NCBI GenBank assembly: GCA_001437625.1
Contig: LIAL01000003.1
Span: forward strand, 1 to 37,827
Reading direction: 5' to 3'
DNA: 37,827 nt
Source: Nitrosopumilus sp. BACL13 MAG-121220-bin23
GTDB lineage: Archaea > Thermoproteota > Nitrososphaeria > Nitrososphaerales > Nitrosopumilaceae
Under the pieces are notes generated by a model. It saw only the letters and a program-made list of their open reading frames with translations, had not been told where the DNA came from and ran no database searches. A program made the position numbers and the translations under genes. Of this stretch, positions 33,489-37,827 are shown piece after piece; the stretch's first letter is position 1, and every line of letters begins with the position of its first letter.

Positions 33489-33764
33489 TTAGAATTTTTT
33501 CATGTCAATTTGAACAAAATCATCAACATCACCATGAACACAGTCAGTTCCAATTGTTTTCACAGGAGTAAAGCTAATTTTTCCATTATGAATTTTGCCT
33601 TCATTTTGTAAAATTCCAAGTTTGCCAGATACAATGGATCGATGTTTCTGACAAGTTAATCCAAACATGTATTCATCTTTATCATCAACGATGGATACAA
33701 TAAATTCTGGAGGATTAACACATTGTTTCCCCTCCTCTGCAACTGAACATTTATCAGGCATCAT
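33489..33764 (-). CDS. Hypothetical protein with possible Cys3His site (91 aa)
   Basis: The 91 residues start MMPDKCSVAEEGKQCVNPPEF. Cys6, Cys15, Cys38 and His41 (LTCQKHR) could make a zinc site in a small beta domain. There is no signal peptide. It is tail-to-head with the gene at 33464, 24 bases apart, possibly an operon. Either Met could be used. Confidence 0.66.
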   Translation of the reverse strand: MMPDKCSVAEEGKQCVNPPEFIVSIVDDKDEYMFGLTCQKHRSIVSGKLGILQNEGKIHNGKISFTPVKTIGTDCVHGDVDDFVQIDMKKF

Positions 33765-33841
33765 AATAAAATTGGAAATTATATCAGATATTAATCTTGA
33801 GTGATAGTAATTTAATATTCTTCAGTATAAATTAAAAATAA

Positions 33842-35152
33842 GTGAAAGACAATTTTGATTTAATAATAATTGGGGGTGGAATTTTAGGAACTTCTATTTC
33901 ATATTTTTTATCATTTCTAAATAAATCAAAAAAAATTGCAGTTATAGAACAGGAGTACAGGGTTGCACAACATACGAGTAGTAGAAATACTGGAAAAGTT
34001 CATGCACCATATCTATACAACCCTGAAAAGAAAAAATTGTTTTCTAAAACAGCATTTCACGGATATAACATGTGGGAACAGTATTGTAAATTAAAAAATA
34101 TTCCATTTAAAAAAGATGGAGTGATTGAAGTTGCAATAAATCAAAAAGACATCAAGGTTCTGGAAAAATATTGTAAGTGGGGAAAACAAAATGGTTTGGA
34201 AGATAGCGATATTGAATTACTGAACAAAGAAGAACTAAAAAAAATTGAACCAGAAATAAAATGTGAATCTGCATTATGTGTGCATAAAGATGCATCAACA
34301 GATTATTCATTGTGTACAAATGCAGTAATGCAGGATAGTAAAAGAAACAATACAAAATTTCTTGTAAATACAAGAGTTACAAAAATTGAAAAAAGTGAAA
34401 GGGGATGGACCCTAACATTAAATAAAAAAGATGAAATTCATACAAAATTTTTAATAAATGCTGCAGGTGGAGAGTCGATAAACATTGCACATCAATTAGA
34501 CATGGCTAAAAATTTAACAGATGTTCATTTTAGAGGAGAGTATTGGAAAGTTCCAAAAGAATACAACAATTTAACAAAAAAAAGTGTCTATTCTGTTCCT
34601 GAATTTACAGAATATCCATTTTTAGATCCTCATTGGATTATGAAAGTGAATGGAAGTTGTGAAATTGGGCCAAATGCAGTTCCAGTATTTAGCCCATACG
34701 GATATAATAAATCAGAAAATATAAAACAATTCATTCCAAAAATAATTGAAATGTTAGGATCAGGAGCAAGAAAAACAATTTTTGATAAACAATTTCAAAA
34801 ACTTGTAATGACAGAAATACAATCATCAATGTCAAAATCGGTAATGGTGAATAGAGTTAAGAAATTCTTACCAATAATAGATGAAAGTAAAATTACGCAA
34901 AAAGGAACTGCAGGAATTAGATCATCAGTTATTGATCAAGATGGAAAATTTATTCCAGATGTGATTTTACTTCAAGGCGACATGTCATTTCATATTTTAA
35001 ATTATAATTCACCAGGAGCCACAGGAGCACTACCATTTTCAGCACATGTGGTAAATCAATTACACAAAGCAGGTCTATTTGAAAATGAAAGTATGGAAGC
35101 ACAGTGTGGACCTTGGAAATTTAATGAAATCATAGAAAATCTAAATAAATAA
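33842..35152 (+). CDS. FAD-dependent oxidase, L-2-hydroxyglutarate oxidase-like
   Basis: This 436-residue DAO-fold flavoprotein has DLIIIGGGILGTSISYFL (about 5-22) for FAD, HTSSRNTGKVHAPYLYNP (about 43-60, the LhgO hallmark), GVIEVA and HKDASTDY, then GTAGIRSSVID near the C-terminus. LhgO oxidises the by-product L-2-hydroxyglutarate to 2-oxoglutarate. GTG start, with ATTTAATAT about 26 bases upstream. No transporter or quinone partner is adjacent. Confidence 0.88.
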   Translation: MKDNFDLIIIGGGILGTSISYFLSFLNKSKKIAVIEQEYRVAQHTSSRNTGKVHAPYLYNPEKKKLFSKTAFHGYNMWEQYCKLKNIPFKKDGVIEVAINQKDIKVLEKYCKWGKQNGLEDSDIELLNKEELKKIEPEIKCESALCVHKDASTDYSLCTNAVMQDSKRNNTKFLVNTRVTKIEKSERGWTLTLNKKDEIHTKFLINAAGGESINIAHQLDMAKNLTDVHFRGEYWKVPKEYNNLTKKSVYSVPEFTEYPFLDPHWIMKVNGSCEIGPNAVPVFSPYGYNKSENIKQFIPKIIEMLGSGARKTIFDKQFQKLVMTEIQSSMSKSVMVNRVKKFLPIIDESKITQKGTAGIRSSVIDQDGKFIPDVILLQGDMSFHILNYNSPGATGALPFSAHVVNQLHKAGLFENESMEAQCGPWKFNEIIENLNK

Positions 35153-35154
35153 AA

Positions 35155-35256
35155 TGGCGCCGAGAGGGAGATTTGAACTCCCGTTCCCTTGCGAGAACGC
35201 GCTTTATGGTTAAACAATTTCCAGGCGCGCGCCCTACCAGGCTAGGCGACCTCGGC
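35155..35256 (-). tRNA. tRNA-Ser (anticodon GGA) with 15-base intron and encoded CCA
   Basis: The folding is class II: acceptor GCCGAGG / TCTCGGC, D stem GCCT/GGGC, anticodon stem CGCGC/GCGCG with loop CTGGAAA (anticodon GGA), variable arm TTCTC/GGGAA and T stem GGGAG/CTCCC. The discriminator is G, with CCA at 35157-35155. An intron of about 15 bases follows position 37. A TTTTATAAAATAG box is about 26 bases upstream. Confidence 0.93.
35204..35218 (-). other. tRNA-Ser intron at position 37/38
   Basis: The intron (ATTGTTTAACCATAA) lies after the anticodon. Its CCA pairs with TGG of the anticodon loop, giving a short central helix and flanking bulges: a relaxed bulge-helix-bulge, cut by the endonuclease at 3326-3889. 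The exact cut sites are inferred from the standard 37/38 position. Confidence 0.75.
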
Positions 35257-35322
35257 AGAAGTCTTGCGACAATTCTATTTTATAAAATGTGATTATAAAT
35301 TGTATCATTGGTATATAGAAAA

Positions 35323-35769
35323 CTACTTCCAAATGCTCACGGTAGCTGATTTTTTAACAGTGTTTCCATCTGAATCAATTCCGTGTACAAATATTTTGTA
35401 AACACCAGCAGATACAAATTCACCATTATTTCTAATTTGATCCCATGAAAGAATAACTTCATCCATAGGATCAAGAGTAAAAGATACGGGAGGGTAGACA
35501 GGAGAATAAATTAGAATTCCAAACAAACCAGTAATGTTCAAATCACATGATGAATTCAAAAAAGTTAATGGATTAGTTCCAGAATTTATAATTTTAATTT
35601 CTATCAACTCATTTTGTTTAAAATCAAATTTTTCAGTAACTATAGAAATAGAAGAACCATCAACAAAAACTAATTGATTATTACTTTTATAATCAATTGT
35701 GTAAATACCAATTCCAAATCCAGAAATTATACCAACAACAATAAAAATAATGAGACTTTTTGCTAACAA
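35323..35769 (-). CDS. Membrane-anchored BsuPI-like beta-sandwich protein (148 aa)
   Basis: It begins at a TTG with an N-terminal anchor (LAKSLIIFIVVGIISGFGIGI, about 2-22) and a beta-sandwich resembling the BsuPI proteinase-inhibitor domain: FKQNELIEIKIINSGTNPLTF, the ILSWDQIRNN tryptophan strand and GEFVSAGVYKIFV. One conserved Cys is visible. It is probably extracytoplasmic, and inhibitor activity is not implied. Confidence 0.7.
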   Translation of the reverse strand: MLAKSLIIFIVVGIISGFGIGIYTIDYKSNNQLVFVDGSSISIVTEKFDFKQNELIEIKIINSGTNPLTFLNSSCDLNITGLFGILIYSPVYPPVSFTLDPMDEVILSWDQIRNNGEFVSAGVYKIFVHGIDSDGNTVKKSATVSIWK

Positions 35770-35795
35770 TTCTTAGAAAATAAATTTAGGATGTT

Positions 35796-36797
35796 TTAAT
35801 CCTTTGGAGGAATAACTTTTGTTCTCCATTTTTTTGGATAAGTATTTGGAGCCATAATTATTCTCTTTGTAACAAATGCATATCCTTTAACAGCATCACG
35901 AATTTCTTCTTCGCTCATGGTTGCTTCAGCTAATGCAACAGCTTCACCTTTTTGCGTATAAATTGCAACGATATCACCTATTTTCAAATTGGATGATATT
36001 TTTAAAACTCCAGGAATTGCAAGTTGGGCACCATGGCACATTGCATCTACTGCAGAATCACGAATTACAACAGATTTTAATTCACTTAGTGCACGTTCAA
36101 CAGGTATTATCATTTTCATTAATTTAGTATCGTCTTTTTTTTCTTCCCAGACAGCAAATGCATCAGCCAATTCATGTAAGGTTACCAAACCATCTCTTTC
36201 ATGAAATTGATCAACTCGACTTCTTCTAAGTTCAATCATCGTTCCACCAGGTCCTAAAACTTCCCCAATATCATAGTATAATTTTCGAATATAGGTTCCA
36301 GCTTCACATAAAATTCTAGTTAAGAGTAGTCTTTCTTTTTGTTCAATAATTTCAAATTCATAGATAGCTCTAGTTCTTGTTTGTCTAACAACTGCAGAAC
36401 GTTGCGGAGGTTTTTGAAAAATTTCTCCAGTGAACATTTCAACAATACTAGCAAGTTTTTCTTTAGAAGGTAATGAATGAATTCTACCAAGTGCATGGTA
36501 TTCTTTTGGGCCTAAAAGTAAAACACCTAAAGCTTTAGTTGCCTCACCTAATCCCAAAGGTAAAACACCTGAAACCTGAGGATCCAAAGTTCCGCTATGG
36601 CCAATCTTTTCAAGTTTCAAAATACGTTTTGTCCAGGCTACAGTTTCATGGCTTGTAGGTCCAGGAGGTTTATCTAAAAGAATGATTCCGTTAGCCAAGA
36701 GTTGTTCAATAGTTCGTTTATCATAGTACACACCATAAGCATCGTCAGTAATATCCTGATCAATTTCAATTAGATTTTCAAGTTGTTTTAAAGTCAT
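35796..36797 (-). CDS. cbf5: tRNA/rRNA pseudouridine synthase Cbf5
   Basis: This is the catalytic subunit of the H/ACA ribonucleoprotein (and of guide-free tRNA U55). The TruB-type core shows LLDKPPGPTSHE (about 36-47), the HSGTLDPQVSGVLPLGLG catalytic loop with its Asp, then LCEAGTYIRKL, ending in a C-terminal PUA domain (about 235-310, AQLAIPGV). At 333 residues it is normal. Its ATG overlaps the cmk stop (ATGA), so it is coupled. Confidence 0.96.
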   Translation of the reverse strand: MTLKQLENLIEIDQDITDDAYGVYYDKRTIEQLLANGIILLDKPPGPTSHETVAWTKRILKLEKIGHSGTLDPQVSGVLPLGLGEATKALGVLLLGPKEYHALGRIHSLPSKEKLASIVEMFTGEIFQKPPQRSAVVRQTRTRAIYEFEIIEQKERLLLTRILCEAGTYIRKLYYDIGEVLGPGGTMIELRRSRVDQFHERDGLVTLHELADAFAVWEEKKDDTKLMKMIIPVERALSELKSVVIRDSAVDAMCHGAQLAIPGVLKISSNLKIGDIVAIYTQKGEAVALAEATMSEEEIRDAVKGYAFVTKRIIMAPNTYPKKWRTKVIPPKD

Positions 36798-37354
36798 AGT
36801 AGTTTTCTCACACGTTCAGTGGTAATATCAATTACTTGTGGTGCTGTAAGATTATCAGTATCTATAATCACATCAAATACATCCTTATCTTCACCAAAAT
36901 TAAAATCATAAAGTTTTTTGTATAATGCCTTATTTTTATCAAAGCGAGACTTTGTAATTTCATATGCATTTTTAGAACTCATGTTATCTCTAGATTTCAT
37001 TCGCTGTGTACTACTTTCATGAGAACCATCCAACCATATTTTCACACCAGTATCAATTAACCAAGGTAGTGTATAACTTGTAATCACCATTCCACCTTGA
37101 TTAAAAATATCAGTTAATTTTTTATCTAAATTTTTATCAAATTCAGAATTTTGTTCACGCTGACTTAGAAACTTCATTCCTTCTTCAGTGTCCCACCAAT
37201 CATCGCCATCAGAGTTGAATCCATGTTCCTTAGCCATTTCTTTTAAAACATCTCCACCACTTAGATATTGTAAATTAAATTCTTTAGCTAAACCTTTAGC
37301 AACAGTTGTTTTTCCAACTGCAGGAGGACCAGATATAACAATAGATGTGGTCAA
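36794..37354 (-). CDS. cmk: Cytidylate kinase (archaeal type)
   Basis: It phosphorylates CMP/dCMP. The P-loop is GPPAVGKTT (residues 9-17), followed by a GGDVLKEMA segment and DNMSSKNAYEITKSR. TTG start, four bases inside the DUF106 gene end. Order DUF106-cmk-cbf5 is an archaeal housekeeping cluster. The L34e and L14e genes often found here are absent. Confidence 0.92.
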   Translation of the reverse strand: MTTSIVISGPPAVGKTTVAKGLAKEFNLQYLSGGDVLKEMAKEHGFNSDGDDWWDTEEGMKFLSQREQNSEFDKNLDKKLTDIFNQGGMVITSYTLPWLIDTGVKIWLDGSHESSTQRMKSRDNMSSKNAYEITKSRFDKNKALYKKLYDFNFGEDKDVFDVIIDTDNLTAPQVIDITTERVRKLL

Positions 37355-37827
37355 CCCATATCCATCGAAGTTTTAGTAAGTCTCATTATAATTCCACTAA
37401 ATGCAATAGAAGAAAGGAAATACCAAGCCCAAAGCATTAGATGGTTTTCTTTACCAAAACATACGTTTGTTGAATCCAAAGCTTGTGCTGCAGTACAAGT
37501 TAGTTGGAACATATCTCCAGGAATTACATTAAGTGAGATTGGAGAAATAGCTACTGTATATGTAAAGAGAGCTGGCAGTACGAGATAAAATATCAAAATT
37601 AGAGGAACAAAAGTAATCATCATTGGTCGCATATTCATTTGCATCATCTCCATAGACATTTTGTTCATGTACGAAGACTTTTTGCTCAGTTCTGCAGATT
37701 TTGCAGTGTCCTTTGCTCTCATTGCAGTCATTCGTTCTTTTTGCCATGCTTTAGTTTCCTTCATAATTCGTTTTAGTTTTGTTTGATCAACCATTTTTTT
37801 TCTAACTGCAGAATTGAAAATATTAAG
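37351..37827 (-). CDS. DUF106/EMC3-like membrane insertase family protein (5' end outside window)
   Basis: The frame reads through the right edge: upstream of the apparent ATG at 37794 it continues as LNIFNSAVRKK, which fits the family start, so the real N-terminus lies beyond 37827. Visible parts are a charged coiled-coil helix (KLKRIMKETKAWQKER and AELSKKSSYMNKMSMEMMQ), a hydrophobic helix (TFVPLILIFYLVLPALF) and a C-terminal one (LMLWAWYFLSSIAFSGIIM). Members of the Oxa1 superfamily (EMC3/TMCO1/Ylp-type) insert membrane proteins. It precedes cmk-cbf5. Confidence 0.88.
   Translation of the reverse strand, partial: LNIFNSAVRKKMVDQTKLKRIMKETKAWQKERMTAMRAKDTAKSAELSKKSSYMNKMSMEMMQMNMRPMMITFVPLILIFYLVLPALFTYTVAISPISLNVIPGDMFQLTCTAAQALDSTNVCFGKENHLMLWAWYFLSSIAFSGIIMRLTKTSMDMG

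Overview
This AT-rich (about one-third G+C by eye), intron-poor window is a chromosomal segment of an ammonia-oxidising archaeon of the Nitrosopumilus type (Thaumarchaeota/Nitrososphaerota). The assignment rests on the archaeal information-processing genes (exosome, RpoD, Cbf5, Nob1, SBDS, prefoldin, KEOPS Pcc1, L10e, L18e, L37Ae), CofE, a Sulfolobus-like ferredoxin module, and many small proteins I do not recognise outside this lineage. Many genes start with TTG or GTG. Most have a TATA-like box about 26 bases before the start codon, as expected for leaderless transcripts. I used that spacing to choose several starts.

Layout. 1-2.4 kb: a secreted protein cut by the left edge, two tiny Cys-containing proteins and a nucleotidyltransferase-like protein. 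2.5-4.9 kb: tRNA-Glu(CTC), an orphan degenerate phospholipase-D-like domain, tRNA-splicing endonuclease, L10e and tRNA-Gly(GCC). 4.9-7.0 kb: a CPA2 cation/proton antiporter with a coupled small gene whose 3' end lies antisense inside the tRNA-Gly, then a region holding a candidate C/D box sRNA, a (GTACN)4 operator-like element and a 35-residue C2H2 finger protein. 7.1-10.7 kb: a long coiled-coil protein converging on a membrane glycosyltransferase. 10.7-14.2 kb: a ferredoxin fusion, tandem rhodanese, NAD kinase and Nob1. 14.2-19.6 kb: a SIMPL protein and the archaeal exosome superoperon (SBDS, Rrp4, Rrp41, Rrp42, L37Ae, Pcc1, prefoldin beta, XPF). 19.7-22.4 kb: rpoD-rpl18e-rpl13-rps9 plus a sugar nucleotidyltransferase. 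22.4-26.2 kb: two different isopropylmalate-dehydratase-type LeuC/LeuD pairs in one operon. 26.2-28.8 kb: CofE and three unrecognised proteins. 28.8-35.2 kb: a 2-oxoacid:ferredoxin oxidoreductase, a zinc-knuckle miniprotein, a D-2-hydroxyacid dehydrogenase, a tiny promoter-ORF-terminator unit, two small hypotheticals and an LhgO-like oxidase. 35.1-37.8 kb: an intron-containing tRNA-Ser(GGA), a BsuPI-like exported protein, and the Cbf5-Cmk-DUF106 operon running off the right edge.

Most of the window is conserved housekeeping DNA. I saw no transposase, phage gene, CRISPR array or recognisable defence locus. The least explained elements are the 6.67-7.02 kb intergenic complex, the orphan PLD-like domain beside tRNA-Glu, the canonical-His-lacking splicing endonuclease, and the several very small Cys-rich or charged proteins with their own promoters.
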